From assembly GCA_017618215.1 (NCBI GenBank), contig JAFZUQ010000004.1, positions 1 to 64,000 of the forward strand: a stretch of DNA of 64,000 nt, written 5' to 3'. Origin of the DNA: Elusimicrobiaceae bacterium (lineage in GTDB: Bacteria > Elusimicrobiota > Elusimicrobia > Elusimicrobiales > Elusimicrobiaceae). Each line of letters starts with the position of its first letter. Position 1 is the stretch's first letter. Both the position numbers and the translations under genes were made by a program. Under the pieces are notes generated by a model. That model had not been told where the DNA came from. It saw only the letters and a list, made by a program, of their open reading frames with translations, and searched no databases. Positions 9,151 to 18,438 of this stretch are shown in pieces.

Positions 9151-10086
9151 ATGAAATTAAAAAAATTATTAGTTATCCTGCCAATATTGGCTTTAATGTG
9201 TGCCTGCGGCAATAAAAATGTCTTACGGGAGAATTTAAAAGATTATCCTTATGATAAATATCTCTCAAAGGTAGCAAGTGCCGATACTAAGAAGGAAGCA
9301 AAAGAAGCCGCTTTGACAGAAATTAAAAATATTTTTGCCACATTGCCTGCGGACCGACAAAGCCAGGCAAGGCGCGATAATATACTTTCCTTAGCAAAAA
9401 TTGCAAAAATATGGAAAGTAAAACAAGACGATAAAAAACGCTATTATGCAATGGCAATACTTGAACGCAAACCTGCCATGGAAGCTTTACAACCGTATTA
9501 TACCGGCTATGATGCGAAAATACAAAGTTTAACAGGGAAATTAAATGAAGAACCAGATAAATTTGTCCGCATCAAATATGCTTTGCAGATGGAAGAACTT
9601 TTAAAAGACAGAAACCCGCTTGATGAAGAATATAAAATCTTATCTTATGATGCAACACCATACAATGAAGAACTTTTATATAATGCACGCGCTGCATATA
9701 ACAGGGCTTTCTACGAAGTAAAAATTTCTTCAAAAATAACAGGTGATGATCAGGAAACTATTAAAACCCCTATTATTGAAAGTTTAAATACTTTGGGTTT
9801 CCAAGTCGGTGAAAATTTACCCAATGCCGATATTGAACTTGTAATGAAAGTTTATGTCGATAAATATGAATCTAAAACAACACAGGGTTTGAATTGGTGC
9901 ACATCAACCGCAACAGTCAATTTAAAAGACCTTGCTACTGGCGGTATTTTTGCAACATATTCAAAAACCGAACGTGAAGGTTCTATTAGAAAAGAAACTG
10001 CCCAGTTAAGAAGTTTAGTTGCAGCCGGCCAAGATGCGGCACTGGCAGTAAAACAAAAAGTTTTGGATTATTTGGAACGTAAATAA
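9151..10086 (+). CDS. LPP20-like lipoprotein
   Basis: This 311-aa predicted lipoprotein has lipobox LMCAC (Cys19) and a good ribosome site (AAAGGAG). An early segment (DYPYDKYLSKVASADTKKEA) and a later alpha/beta stretch (TPIIESLNTLGFQVGENL) resemble LPP20-type lipoproteins, which share the LpoB/TolB-N-like fold. The middle is Lys-rich and helical. It closes the lipoprotein trio. Function is unknown; a role at the outer membrane or peptidoglycan is inferred from its partners. Confidence 0.6.
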   Translation: MKLKKLLVILPILALMCACGNKNVLRENLKDYPYDKYLSKVASADTKKEAKEAALTEIKNIFATLPADRQSQARRDNILSLAKIAKIWKVKQDDKKRYYAMAILERKPAMEALQPYYTGYDAKIQSLTGKLNEEPDKFVRIKYALQMEELLKDRNPLDEEYKILSYDATPYNEELLYNARAAYNRAFYEVKISSKITGDDQETIKTPIIESLNTLGFQVGENLPNADIELVMKVYVDKYESKTTQGLNWCTSTATVNLKDLATGGIFATYSKTEREGSIRKETAQLRSLVAAGQDAALAVKQKVLDYLERK

Positions 10087-10098
10087 AAGGAGATAAAA

Positions 10099-10773
10099 AT
10101 GAAAAGATACTTGAGTTTAATTATTTGTTGTTTATTCTCATCAGTTTTGCTTGCGCAAGCAGAACAAACAAAAACTGATCAATCTGATGAAAAAGTTATG
10201 TATTCACTCGGATATTTACTTGGAAACAACGTAAAAAAGCAACTTATTTTGGAAGATGAAGATTCTTATAAATCTTTCTCCCAGGGCATGCGCGATTCTT
10301 TACTTAACCGCAAATCTCAAACCAACTTAGAGGAATATAAACCACTAATTGCTAAAAAATACGAAGAAGATAAAGCAACTTTAAGCGCAAAACGCAAAGT
10401 GGCACAAGATGATTATTTAAAAAATGTGAAAAAAGATAAAAAATCAAAAGTGCTTTCAAACGGTGCAGTTATCCAAATAGAAAAGAAAGGCAAAGGCAAA
10501 AATCCAAAAGCGGCAGATACCGTAAAAGTGCATTATACCGGAAAATTATTAGACGGTACTGTGTTTGACAGTTCTGTCGCGCGCGGTGTACCGGCTGAAT
10601 TCCCGTTAAGCGGTGTTATTTCTTGCTGGACAATTGGTTTACAAGAAATGAAACCCGGTGCAAAAGCAACTTTGTATTGTCCGCCGGAAACAGCTTACGG
10701 TAACATGCAAGCTGGCCCGATTGAACCAAATTCCTTACTTATTTTTGACGTAGAACTATTGGAAGTTAAATGA
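10099..10773 (+). CDS. Secreted FKBP-type peptidyl-prolyl isomerase (FkpA/Mip-like)
   Basis: This 224-aa enzyme isomerises X-Pro bonds in periplasmic proteins. A signal peptide (about 1-20) is followed by a helical dimerisation arm with MYSLGYLLG (about 34-42). A Lys-rich linker leads to the FKBP domain (about 120-224), which has VKVHYTGKLLDGTVFDSS and a YG...PIEPNSLLIFDVELLE ending. The usual GW before the active-site helix is CW here (SCWTIGL). The AAAGGAG ribosome site is strong. It overlaps the next gene by 4 bp. Confidence 0.93.
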   Translation: MKRYLSLIICCLFSSVLLAQAEQTKTDQSDEKVMYSLGYLLGNNVKKQLILEDEDSYKSFSQGMRDSLLNRKSQTNLEEYKPLIAKKYEEDKATLSAKRKVAQDDYLKNVKKDKKSKVLSNGAVIQIEKKGKGKNPKAADTVKVHYTGKLLDGTVFDSSVARGVPAEFPLSGVISCWTIGLQEMKPGAKATLYCPPETAYGNMQAGPIEPNSLLIFDVELLEVK

Positions 10774-11291
10774 AGAAAAAATTATCCATAGCGTTGCTTG
10801 CGTTTTCGCTTGCAATGATATGTGCCAATTTCCTTGTGAGGAGGATCGGAAAATTTTTACCGCCTCCTCAACAAGAAATGGAGGAAGAAAAGGAATTTTC
10901 CCCTTTCGCGCAGATTAAAGAAGATAATGGCGAAACAATAAAAGGAAATCTTTTAGTTACTCAAACTCAAGAAAATTTTGAACAAGAAAAAGATATAATA
11001 AAACCGATTTTAAAAACTGAATTAACGGAAGAAGAAAAACAAACTGTTGAAAATTATAGCAAAAACCCTAAAATGCAAGAATTTATTAAGGAAATTTCTG
11101 CAGCAATCCCAGCGGAAGAATTAAATGAGGAAAATTATTTACAAATAGTTTATAAACCGGAAGTAAGAAATATATTTGAAAAATATTCACAAGATGAAGA
11201 TTTTCGCAAAATGGCAACAGAAATTATGAGAAACAAAGATTTTCTACAATTTGCAGAAAAATTAGTTAATAACAGTGAGGTAAAAAAATGA
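10770..11291 (+). CDS. Single-pass membrane protein, unknown
   Basis: Not recognised. The 173-aa protein has one membrane segment (about 5-23) that may act as an anchor, then a highly charged Glu/Lys-rich periplasmic or cytoplasmic tail predicted to be helical. Overlaps of 4 bp with the genes on both sides (ATGA) suggest translational coupling. Confidence 0.6.
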   Translation: MKKKLSIALLAFSLAMICANFLVRRIGKFLPPPQQEMEEEKEFSPFAQIKEDNGETIKGNLLVTQTQENFEQEKDIIKPILKTELTEEEKQTVENYSKNPKMQEFIKEISAAIPAEELNEENYLQIVYKPEVRNIFEKYSQDEDFRKMATEIMRNKDFLQFAEKLVNNSEVKK

Positions 11292-11800
11292 TAGGTCTAT
11301 TCTTAGCAGTGCTTTTAATTATACTCTTAATTTTATTTGTTTTGAGAATTATTTATAATCATACTGATTTTCAAACTTGGCTTAATATTTTAATTGTAAC
11401 GGTAATTTTATTTACGGTAGTACTGTCTATATACATAATTTTAAGCAAGGTTAATACCACCAACACCCCGGTAAAGACACAAATTACAAAAGAAGAATCT
11501 TTAGACAAAAAATCTAAAAAACCAACCGCAGTAAAAACACAAAAAGATGTGTCGGAAATGTCTGATGAAGAATTATCTATCATGATAGCTGAAAAATATT
11601 TAACCCTTAAAACAGACTATGAAAAACAACATAATGGTGAAGACGGCACAGACTATGCAAAACAACAAATCATGAAAGAATATGATTTAACTGAAGAAGA
11701 ATGGAACGCTTTGTATGAAAAATTTGTACAAAACGGTTATTTAGATAAAGCCGCACAAAACCTAAACCTTGATATAAATTATTTAATAAAAGCTAAATAA
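11288..11800 (+). CDS. Two-TM membrane protein with acidic tail, unknown
   Basis: Not recognised. The 170-aa protein has two hydrophobic segments (about 2-21 and 32-54), then a Lys-rich linker. A charged helical domain (about 85-170) follows, with DLTEEEWNALYEKFVQNGY. The domain looks soluble and compact. It starts inside the stop of the preceding gene, and gpmA follows after 18 bp. Confidence 0.6.
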   Translation: MIGLFLAVLLIILLILFVLRIIYNHTDFQTWLNILIVTVILFTVVLSIYIILSKVNTTNTPVKTQITKEESLDKKSKKPTAVKTQKDVSEMSDEELSIMIAEKYLTLKTDYEKQHNGEDGTDYAKQQIMKEYDLTEEEWNALYEKFVQNGYLDKAAQNLNLDINYLIKAK

Positions 11801-11818
11801 GTAGCTTTTGGGGGTATT

Positions 11819-12571
11819 ATGAAGAGGATTGTCTTGCTTAGGCATGGGCAAAGCCTGTGGAATAAAGAAAACAAATTCACGGGCTGGACTGATGTCATAT
11901 TAACACCCGAAGGTTTACAGGAAGCGAAAAAGGCTGCCATTTTACTTAGAGAAAACAATTTTAGTTTTGATTACTGTTTTACATCTTATTTAAGCCGTGC
12001 AATTGATACTTTAAATGTCATTTTAAAGGGTTTAAACCAGGAATATTTACCTGTGGAAAAATCTTGGCGTTTAAATGAAAAACATTATGGCGTTTTACAA
12101 GGTTTAAATAAAACAGAAACTGCCGAAAAATACGGAAATAAACAAGTACAACTTTGGCGCAGAAGTTTTGATATAGCACCAGCACCACTTGACGAAGAAG
12201 ATCCAAGAAACCCGGCTTTAGACCCCATGTACAAAAAAGTTCCTAAGGAACTATTGCCGCGCACAGAATCTTTAAAAGATGCAATAAATCGTACTTTACC
12301 ATATTGGCAAGAAACAATTTTCCCAAAACTTAAAGATAATGACACTTTGCTTGTTGTTGCACACGGAAATTCCTTGCGCGGGATAATAAAATACTTAAAA
12401 AATATCAGTAATGATGATATTGTTAATTTGAATCTGCCTACTGCAGTACCTTATGTTTTTGAATTTGATGGCAATTTAAACTTAACTAAAGATTATTTTT
12501 TAGGCAATCCCGAAGAAATAAAGAAACTAATGGAACAAGTTGCTAATCAAGCCAATAAAAAACCCCGCTAG
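11819..12571 (+). CDS. gpmA: 2,3-bisphosphoglycerate-dependent phosphoglycerate mutase
   Basis: This 250-aa cytosolic glycolytic enzyme interconverts 3- and 2-phosphoglycerate. The phospho-histidine motif LRHGQSLWN (7-15) and the second active-site His in [10 protein letters not shown] (near 182) are present. The KFTGWTDV segment and the length fit the dPGM family exactly. A GGGGG ribosome site precedes the ATG. The last codons run into the hairpin that terminates convergent pyrR. Confidence 0.96.
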   Translation: MKRIVLLRHGQSLWNKENKFTGWTDVILTPEGLQEAKKAAILLRENNFSFDYCFTSYLSRAIDTLNVILKGLNQEYLPVEKSWRLNEKHYGVLQGLNKTETAEKYGNKQVQLWRRSFDIAPAPLDEEDPRNPALDPMYKKVPKELLPRTESLKDAINRTLPYWQETIFPKLKDNDTLLVVAHGNSLRGIIKYLKNISNDDIVNLNLPTAVPYVFEFDGNLNLTKDYFLGNPEEIKKLMEQVANQANKKPR

Positions 12572-12599
12572 ATCGAAATATTTCAAAATAACGGGGGTT
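12561..12599 (-). terminator. pyrR terminator overlapping the 3' end of gpmA
   Basis: AACCCCG (12561-12567) pairs with CGGGGGTT (12592-12599). On the minus strand the hairpin is followed by TTTTTTATT, a standard terminator. It also contains the gpmA stop codon (12569-12571). On the plus strand the following T run is poor, so its effect on gpmA transcripts is less certain. Confidence 0.75.
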
Positions 12600-12613
12600 A
12601 AATAATTGTTAAA

Positions 12614-13168
12614 CTATTTACTCTCGCGTTCTAACTGCCCGCCAATATTATGTACTATACAGTCATCGCCATCTTTTTCAATTAAATGAACATGTATAAT
12701 ATCATCATCTGCGGTAACTACTTCCCTACCGATATAATCTGCTTTAACAGGAATTTCACGGTGGCCCCTATCTACCATAACTAAAAGTTCAACTTTACGC
12801 GGGCGCCCCAAATCAGTTATTGCATCTAAAGCGGAGCGTACTGTGCGGCCTGTGTATAAGACATCATCAACAACGATTAAATTTTTATCTTTAATATCAA
12901 AACCGACACTTGAAGGCTTAATTTGAGGGTCTTCAGCAACTTTTGATAGGTCATCACGGTACCATGTTATATCCAAAACACCGACAGGTAAAGTTATGCC
13001 GGTAAACTTTTTAATACGTTCCTGTAAACGGTTCGCTAAATATACCCCACGTGTTTTTATACCTATTAAGCATAAATTGGAAGTATCACTGTAATTTTCC
13101 AAAATCTGATGGGCCATACGATCCAAAGACCTTAGCATATCTGCTTGGTTTGCAATTATCTTTTTCAT
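12614..13168 (-). CDS. pyrR: PyrR: pyrimidine regulator / uracil phosphoribosyltransferase
   Basis: This 184-aa type I phosphoribosyltransferase has the PRPP loop VVDDVLYTGRT (about 98-108) and a PyrR-like DxTWYRDDL segment. Family members bind pyr mRNA leaders and/or make UMP from uracil. No pyrimidine genes are in the window, so here it is a single-gene unit and any regulatory targets lie elsewhere. A GGAG ribosome site precedes the ATG. Confidence 0.93.
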   Translation of the reverse strand: MKKIIANQADMLRSLDRMAHQILENYSDTSNLCLIGIKTRGVYLANRLQERIKKFTGITLPVGVLDITWYRDDLSKVAEDPQIKPSSVGFDIKDKNLIVVDDVLYTGRTVRSALDAITDLGRPRKVELLVMVDRGHREIPVKADYIGREVVTADDDIIHVHLIEKDGDDCIVHNIGGQLERESK

Positions 13169-13194
13169 AAACTCTCCTAAGGGTAACTTTTTAA

Positions 13195-13223
13195 ATTATA
13201 GAAAAATTAAGTATAGATTTCAA
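13195..13223 (-). promoter_or_regulatory. pyrR promoter
   Basis: On the minus strand TTGAAA (13223-13218), a 17-bp spacer and TATAAT (13200-13195) form a near-consensus promoter. The leader of about 25 nt carries TAGGAG. The -35 sits inside the 3' end of the upstream TPR gene. Confidence 0.65.
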
Positions 13224-14259
13224 GGTAGGTATGCAAGTTTTCTTTTTGTGCACGATTAACTGCTGCAAAATAAATTTTATCCGCTTTATCCTTATCGCCC
13301 AAAGCATAAATAACTTGCGCCAAGGAAATTTCTGTTAAAAGCTGGCCACGTATTTCATCTGAATTGGCAAATAATTTTTTAGCTTCTTCCAAAACTGTCA
13401 AAGCTTGCGTGAGCTTATTTTGGCGTTTTAAAACATCAGCCTGCCCCCATTTAACAAAACCGAGGTCAACAGTATCATTTATCGCTGTATAAAGCAAGGC
13501 GGCACGTTTATAATGATTGGCAGCTTTATCTAAAAATCCAGCTTGCCTAAGCCCGTTTGCCATACCGCAATTTGTATAGGCTTTTCCGAAAATATCTTGG
13601 GTTTTAGCAAATAACTTTTCGGCCTTTTCATAATTTAAGACACAATTTTTTGCATCCCCGCTTACACGTAAAATACCGGCAAGCCCGCATAAGGCATAAG
13701 CCATGGAAATTTTATCTTTAATACGCAAAGCATATTTATAACTTTGTTTAAATAAATTTATACCTTCTTTGAATTCCCCTTCAAGGCGGCAAATACCACC
13801 CAAAGCCCAAGAGATGAAGGAAAGGCCCTCATAATCTTTTTCACTTTGATAATACTCCTGTACTTCCTTCAGCAAAATTTTTGCTTCTTTTAATTTACCT
13901 TCAGCGCGAAGTGCCAAAGCAAGCTCCTGCAACGCTAAAATAGCCGCATCAAGCAACTGTTCTCTACGGGCAATTTCCCCGGCACTAGTAGCAAATTTTT
14001 GAGCTTCTTTTGCTTTACCTAGCGTGCGGTAACATTTTGATAAAGCAAGTAATATTTCTACTTTTTCCTCAGCAATTTTAGCAAATTTCTGTGCTCTTTT
14101 TGCCTCTGTTATTGCTTCTTCAAATTTACCGAGCAGGCGATAAGCTTCACTCTTAATAAAATAAAGATAACTATCTTTGCCTTTATAGGAAATTAACATT
14201 TCCAAGACTTCAGCCGGTTTATTTTCATTTAATAAATTTTCAAGTTGAATTTTATCCAT
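13207..14259 (-). CDS. TPR-repeat protein, last gene of the pilus operon
   Basis: This 350-aa soluble protein is built of about eight TPR-like helical pairs (for example GKFEEAITEAKRAQ, GKAKEAQKF, GNFxxA variants). There is no signal peptide from ATG 14259, which has AAAGG nine nt upstream and begins 1 bp after the previous stop. Longer in-frame starts (14277, 14343) overlap the upstream gene and are less likely. A scaffolding role beside the secretion machine is inferred. Confidence 0.75.
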   Translation of the reverse strand: MDKIQLENLLNENKPAEVLEMLISYKGKDSYLYFIKSEAYRLLGKFEEAITEAKRAQKFAKIAEEKVEILLALSKCYRTLGKAKEAQKFATSAGEIARREQLLDAAILALQELALALRAEGKLKEAKILLKEVQEYYQSEKDYEGLSFISWALGGICRLEGEFKEGINLFKQSYKYALRIKDKISMAYALCGLAGILRVSGDAKNCVLNYEKAEKLFAKTQDIFGKAYTNCGMANGLRQAGFLDKAANHYKRAALLYTAINDTVDLGFVKWGQADVLKRQNKLTQALTVLEEAKKLFANSDEIRGQLLTEISLAQVIYALGDKDKADKIYFAAVNRAQKENLHTYLEIYT

Positions 14260-14260
14260 C

Positions 14261-15313
14261 TTATTTACCTTTGACATGATTTCTAATTTTCTTTCGGCCA
14301 ATTGCTTGGTAAGTAGTAAGCCAATGCCAAAAATCTTCTTCAAAAGCTAAAATATTTTGGTATTTATAAGTCAGTTTTAAAGCTTCTTCTTCAGTAGGGC
14401 GCACCATAATTTTTTTACCATCTGCAGATAAAACAGGCTTGCCGGATTCATCTTTTTTAGGGCTGTATTTGGTAAGTGTTTCAATTAATTGTTTAAACTG
14501 CATACGTTTACTTGGGGCTGTAGAATTACCCGGCCTAAATAGAAAACGCACCATGGCATAAGCCTGCAAATACCAATCATCAACTTTACCGTCCGCAAGA
14601 GCTTTATCATAAGAATCAGGCTCTATAAAATCAACAAAATTTTGGAAAAATACAATTTTATCTGAAACTGCAAATTTACGTAAACCCTCTTTTTCCTTTT
14701 CCGTTAGACCGCCTGCTTGTTTGCGGGCTTTTAGTGTTTCATGTTCACCACCGGAAAAAATATTTATTACCACCAAATCTCTATTCCAAATGCCGCCATT
14801 TGGGGTTTGGGCTAAATCTTCCATATTAACCGCAAGGCCTTCGTTTAACCATACAGGAGGTTCTTTTTTAGGGGCTTTAGAATTAGGGGAATTAAAAGTA
14901 TTTTCAACAAATAAATGTGTAAGTTCATGAGCGAATTTTTTCATCATATGTTTTTGGTGATCAGGTTCATCATACATGACGATAATATTCCGCTCAGGAT
15001 CAAATAAAGCCCCGGACCAATCTTCTGCGATTTCACTGTTATGCTTTAAGAAACTTTTTTTATCTTGGTATACTTCTACGTTAACTTTACCTGGGATCAT
15101 CCAATCAATATTTTGGCGTAGCATTTGAAATACGCCGTTAAATTGCATAGCAAGATTTGAAGACATCATCCCCCTTGTATGGGGTTCAATTTTGATTTGA
15201 AAACCGCCTAAATTACTGTTTATCCATTTAATATCACTTGCTTTATCTTGAGCCGGGCAAAAAGTAGCCGGTAGAAACAAGAAGGCAAAAAGCAATATCT
15301 TTTTGTTTAGCAT
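14261..15313 (-). CDS. Secreted gluzincin metallopeptidase (peptidase MA-like)
   Basis: This 350-aa protein has a signal peptide (about 1-21, ending near CPAQ). The zinc site HELTHLF (about 129-135) and a downstream WLNEGLAV (third-ligand Glu, about 155-162) are the signature of the peptidase MA/gluzincin clan. A Lys-rich C-terminal region follows. It sits just after six prepilin genes, so it may process exported or pilus-associated substrates; that is inference. Confidence 0.82.
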   Translation of the reverse strand: MLNKKILLFAFLFLPATFCPAQDKASDIKWINSNLGGFQIKIEPHTRGMMSSNLAMQFNGVFQMLRQNIDWMIPGKVNVEVYQDKKSFLKHNSEIAEDWSGALFDPERNIIVMYDEPDHQKHMMKKFAHELTHLFVENTFNSPNSKAPKKEPPVWLNEGLAVNMEDLAQTPNGGIWNRDLVVINIFSGGEHETLKARKQAGGLTEKEKEGLRKFAVSDKIVFFQNFVDFIEPDSYDKALADGKVDDWYLQAYAMVRFLFRPGNSTAPSKRMQFKQLIETLTKYSPKKDESGKPVLSADGKKIMVRPTEEEALKLTYKYQNILAFEEDFWHWLTTYQAIGRKKIRNHVKGK

Positions 15314-15318
15314 TTTTG

Positions 15319-15684
15319 TTATAGCCCGGGATTTGAAGTATCTATGGAAAAACTAGTAACCAACATATGAGATTCATCAATATCAGTACCTGAAGTGCTT
15401 GTCATTGCTATATTACCAATTGAATCATCTACACCCGGATTTGTATAGAAACGACAATTCATATCCATACCCGTGGGTGGCATACCGGATAAATCAGCCG
15501 CAGCCAAGAAAGACATATACTGCTCCAAACAACTGTCTGCAACTATATCAGCTTCCAAAACACGTGCAGTTCTGGAAATATTGGCACTTCTGGTCACTGC
15601 ATATCTGAGTATCAAAATAGCAAAAGTGGCAATAATAAGCCCTATTACTAAAACCTGCATTAAAGCCGAACCTTTTTTTGACAT
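15319..15684 (-). CDS. PilX/GspK-like minor prepilin lacking Glu5
   Basis: This 121-aa protein begins KKGSALMQVLVIGLII: a type III signal-like positive end and hydrophobic helix, but Gln replaces the conserved Glu at +5. That absence is typical of tip pseudopilins of the PilX/GspK kind. Two Cys (about 52 and 77) may form a disulfide. It is last in the run of six prepilin genes and begins 2 bp after the one before. Confidence 0.72.
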   Translation of the reverse strand: MSKKGSALMQVLVIGLIIATFAILILRYAVTRSANISRTARVLEADIVADSCLEQYMSFLAAADLSGMPPTGMDMNCRFYTNPGVDDSIGNIAMTSTSGTDIDESHMLVTSFSIDTSNPGL

Positions 15685-15685
15685 A

Positions 15686-16426
15686 TTATATTCCTCTTTT
15701 TATAGTTAAAAGATGTGTAAATCTAAAATAAACCGGGGGTACATCCATACCTTCAAAATCCCGTTTAATAGTATAATTTATTAAGAACTGGGGAGTTGAT
15801 AAATCCGTTGGATGCGGTGATAAATTAAAACTCTCGACATAGGGCAATACTGTTTCCTTATGGCCGGTTTCACTGCAATAATCAATTGCTGTCTTTATAA
15901 AACTGCCTTCTGTATTAATATCTCCTATCTCTATGGTTTCATCATCAGTATTAAGGAATGTACCATCACACCTATAAACTTTATTACCCTCATAAGTGTA
16001 AACGACATAAGACGGTGTAATACAACGTCGGGTAATTGCATCATTACTTAAACTAGTAGCCCAAATATTGTTACTAGATCCGCACACTGGGCCTGTAATT
16101 CGTTTAAGACGAAGGCTGTCAGTATCAATGCTATCAGGATCTATAACAGCTTCCTTTACCGCAATATACATATTACTATCTGAACAATAGGGCCCCCCAC
16201 CAAAGCCACTGTAAAACCACGGGCAAATAATTTCGCTTGCGGAAACAAAGTCAGAATAAATTCTTCTTAAGAAAAGCGTGCTCTCATTCCTAATAATTGA
16301 TTGCCTTTGTGCTTGTGCGGTATGGTTTGAGGAACTCCTCCACATCGCAACCAAGGAAAGCATTACCATCCCCGTAATAAAGATGGAAACCAACAATTCC
16401 ATTAAAGTAAAACCTTTTTTTGTCAT
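15686..16426 (-). CDS. PilW/GspJ-like minor prepilin
   Basis: This 246-aa prepilin starts at ATG 16426 (MTKKGFTLMELLVSIF), with GGAG upstream and a 4-bp overlap with the previous gene. An ATG five codons earlier is less likely. Cleavage before the Phe would leave Glu5 in the hydrophobic helix. The long Cys-containing globular domain fits the larger minor pilins (PilW/GspJ). Confidence 0.8.
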   Translation of the reverse strand: MTKKGFTLMELLVSIFITGMVMLSLVAMWRSSSNHTAQAQRQSIIRNESTLFLRRIYSDFVSASEIICPWFYSGFGGGPYCSDSNMYIAVKEAVIDPDSIDTDSLRLKRITGPVCGSSNNIWATSLSNDAITRRCITPSYVVYTYEGNKVYRCDGTFLNTDDETIEIGDINTEGSFIKTAIDYCSETGHKETVLPYVESFNLSPHPTDLSTPQFLINYTIKRDFEGMDVPPVYFRFTHLLTIKRGI

Positions 16427-16899
16427 AACGGCTCCGAACAATTTGTTGTTATTTCTAAATCAAAAAAATTAGCTAACATTGGACTTGGGGCGCTACCAAC
16501 ACTATTTGTCACAGGAAGAGAAACATTCACCCCGTTACTATTAGTAAGAACTCTATATTTATAGAAGGCGTTAGGATCATCTTTACACAAATTATTAAAA
16601 TTGAAAGTAAATAAGTCTCCACAGGTTTTTAAATCATGATACCCGTCCGCATCAGTGGTACCCCCCCCGCTGTACAAATGCTCACAACCTGAAACGCCTA
16701 ATTGACAATTATCATTATTCCGGCAATCCTTTAGCATGCCATAGGCACTTTGTATACTGTAAAGAACTTCTTCCCTCTCCGAAGAAGTTACTATTGCCCT
16801 GCGCCCTGACATTAAGGCAGAAAATACAGCCCCGACCATAACAACAATCAAAAACATGGCCACGACTGCTTCCATTATTGTATATCCTTTATTATTCAT
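16423..16899 (-). CDS. PilV/GspI-like minor prepilin
   Basis: This 158-aa prepilin has KGYTIMEAVVAMFLIVV at its N-terminus (cleavage before Tyr, Glu at +5). The short, Cys-rich globular domain (at least five Cys) and its place before the PilW-like gene fit PilV/GspI. The stop overlaps the next start as ATGA. Confidence 0.78.
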   Translation of the reverse strand: MNNKGYTIMEAVVAMFLIVVMVGAVFSALMSGRRAIVTSSEREEVLYSIQSAYGMLKDCRNNDNCQLGVSGCEHLYSGGGTTDADGYHDLKTCGDLFTFNFNNLCKDDPNAFYKYRVLTNSNGVNVSLPVTNSVGSAPSPMLANFFDLEITTNCSEPL

Positions 16900-16932
16900 A
16901 AGTTTTCTCTTTCCTTTAAAGTATATTTGTGT

Positions 16933-17415
16933 TTATAATGCTTGCTTTTGAACTCTACCTAAAGAATCTATACATGCACATTTATTGTAATATGTCCCAG
17001 CATCCTGTTTACCTGTTATGGAAACTACAGGAGACGAACAAGCATCACACGAAGCTGCTGTACCTGCCGCAAAAGTATATCGGTCCAGAATATCTGGGGG
17101 AATAGTTAAATATTTACAATTCCTCAACATTGAGACATCTTGTATCAGAGTACCGTTTCCATACATTGTCTCTATCTTACACTCGGCAATGGGCGATGCC
17201 GGATTTATAGTCCCTATTACCGTAGTACCGGGATAATCTTTTTCAAAATTTAAACGCGCTTCATTAAGCTGCTCCATATAAATTATTGCTTTTCCATTAT
17301 AAGAATCATCCATATACCCTTTTATATACGGGGTACTGAAAAAAGCCATAATCATTAAAATAACTATTACTGCAACCATCTCCGCCAAGCTAAAACCTTT
17401 GTTTGTTTTCATCAT
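16933..17415 (-). CDS. Type IV prepilin-like protein
   Basis: This 160-aa prepilin has KGFSLAEMVAVIVILMIM at its N-terminus, with the cleavage site and Glu5 intact. Paired Cys near the C-terminus (CDAC and CAC) suggest a disulfide-rich end. A GGTGG ribosome site precedes the two possible ATG codons. Role: major or minor pilin cannot be decided. Confidence 0.8.
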   Translation of the reverse strand: MMKTNKGFSLAEMVAVIVILMIMAFFSTPYIKGYMDDSYNGKAIIYMEQLNEARLNFEKDYPGTTVIGTINPASPIAECKIETMYGNGTLIQDVSMLRNCKYLTIPPDILDRYTFAAGTAASCDACSSPVVSITGKQDAGTYYNKCACIDSLGRVQKQAL

Positions 17416-17417
17416 TA

Positions 17418-17927
17418 TTATTCCACCACCTTATCCTGATTAGGATCGAAATAAGCACAAGCTGGATATGCGGCAGAAGTTTCACCTGCTTTGGGCTTCA
17501 TAACAACCGTAAGCGAATTCAATGTAGCTCCACCTGCACATGGTGTGTTGGCAGTAGAAAAATAAAAATCAAAATGTTCATCAAAACCCAAACTTCTTTC
17601 CGCATACCCGCAACGAAAAACATTGCTTGCTTTATCTGCATCACTTGTCTCACTTGAAATCGGTATACAAACACCCGGTGCAACAATCGAATCTGTAATT
17701 GCAATTTCCCCGTCGGCATTAGTTAAGGAAAATGTACCTCTTTCCAAAACATACCTGGTAGTAGCACCGCCCAAAGCAGCTAATCTGCCTTTTGCTGCAT
17801 TAACTTCACTCTCCCTCATAATATCACTATAATAGTAAACTGCATAACTTGCAAGTATTGCTACCAAAATTATGGTTACGAGTAACTCCATTAAAGTAAA
17901 CCCTTTTTTATTATTTCTATAATCCAT
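17418..17927 (-). CDS. Type IV prepilin-like protein
   Basis: This 169-aa prepilin has KKGFTLMELLVTIILVAIL (Glu5 present) and a long N-terminal helix with a YYYSDIMRE stretch. The globular domain has three Cys. It overlaps the previous gene by 11 bp, pointing to coupled translation. Confidence 0.8.
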   Translation of the reverse strand: MDYRNNKKGFTLMELLVTIILVAILASYAVYYYSDIMRESEVNAAKGRLAALGGATTRYVLERGTFSLTNADGEIAITDSIVAPGVCIPISSETSDADKASNVFRCGYAERSLGFDEHFDFYFSTANTPCAGGATLNSLTVVMKPKAGETSAAYPACAYFDPNQDKVVE

Positions 17928-18438
17928 AGCAACTAACTCCTTCAGTCTTTTTTATAACAGCCGGGTCATCCCTTCCTATATAAAACCCGTAACATTCGGT
18001 TTCAGCACCCGCATCTACCTTTGCCAATTTACATATTACTTCACACGCTTTACTGCTAGCAACCTTTTTTATGATATATTTACAATTTAAAACTCCGGCA
18101 TTTGCATCATTCAAAGAATAAGTATTGGTATTTGGATTTAATGCCCATCTTGCCGGGTTCGCCAAATACCGATAACCTTGTGATTCATCTATCAAAGTAT
18201 TAAAAGTATTGGTGTCCAACGGTTTATCTGCAGTCGTAACTAATTGTTGCGCCGGATTAGCGTCACGATACAACTTTACTGCCATATTTAATTCAACCAA
18301 TCCAACTTTTACCTTTTCTATTTGACTAGTTAAAGCAGAATTTTTGAAAGACGGAACCACCAACAAAGCCAACACTGCAATAATTAATGTAACTGCTATA
18401 ATCTCAATCAAAGTAAAGCCTTTTTTACTTTTCATCAT
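17917..18438 (-). CDS. Type IV prepilin-like protein
   Basis: This 173-aa prepilin has KKGFTLIEIIAVTLIIAVLA (Glu5 present). It is the first prepilin after the machine genes, so it is a reasonable candidate for the most abundant subunit of this group, but that is inference. The C-terminal third has four to five Cys. Its start shares one base with the PilC stop (TAATG). Confidence 0.82.
   Translation of the reverse strand: MMKSKKGFTLIEIIAVTLIIAVLALLVVPSFKNSALTSQIEKVKVGLVELNMAVKLYRDANPAQQLVTTADKPLDTNTFNTLIDESQGYRYLANPARWALNPNTNTYSLNDANAGVLNCKYIIKKVASSKACEVICKLAKVDAGAETECYGFYIGRDDPAVIKKTEGVSCYGL

Noticed and set aside
12614-13168. pyr attenuator near pyrR
   Set aside because: The only hairpin is the simple terminator; the leader is about 25 nt and has no alternative fold.
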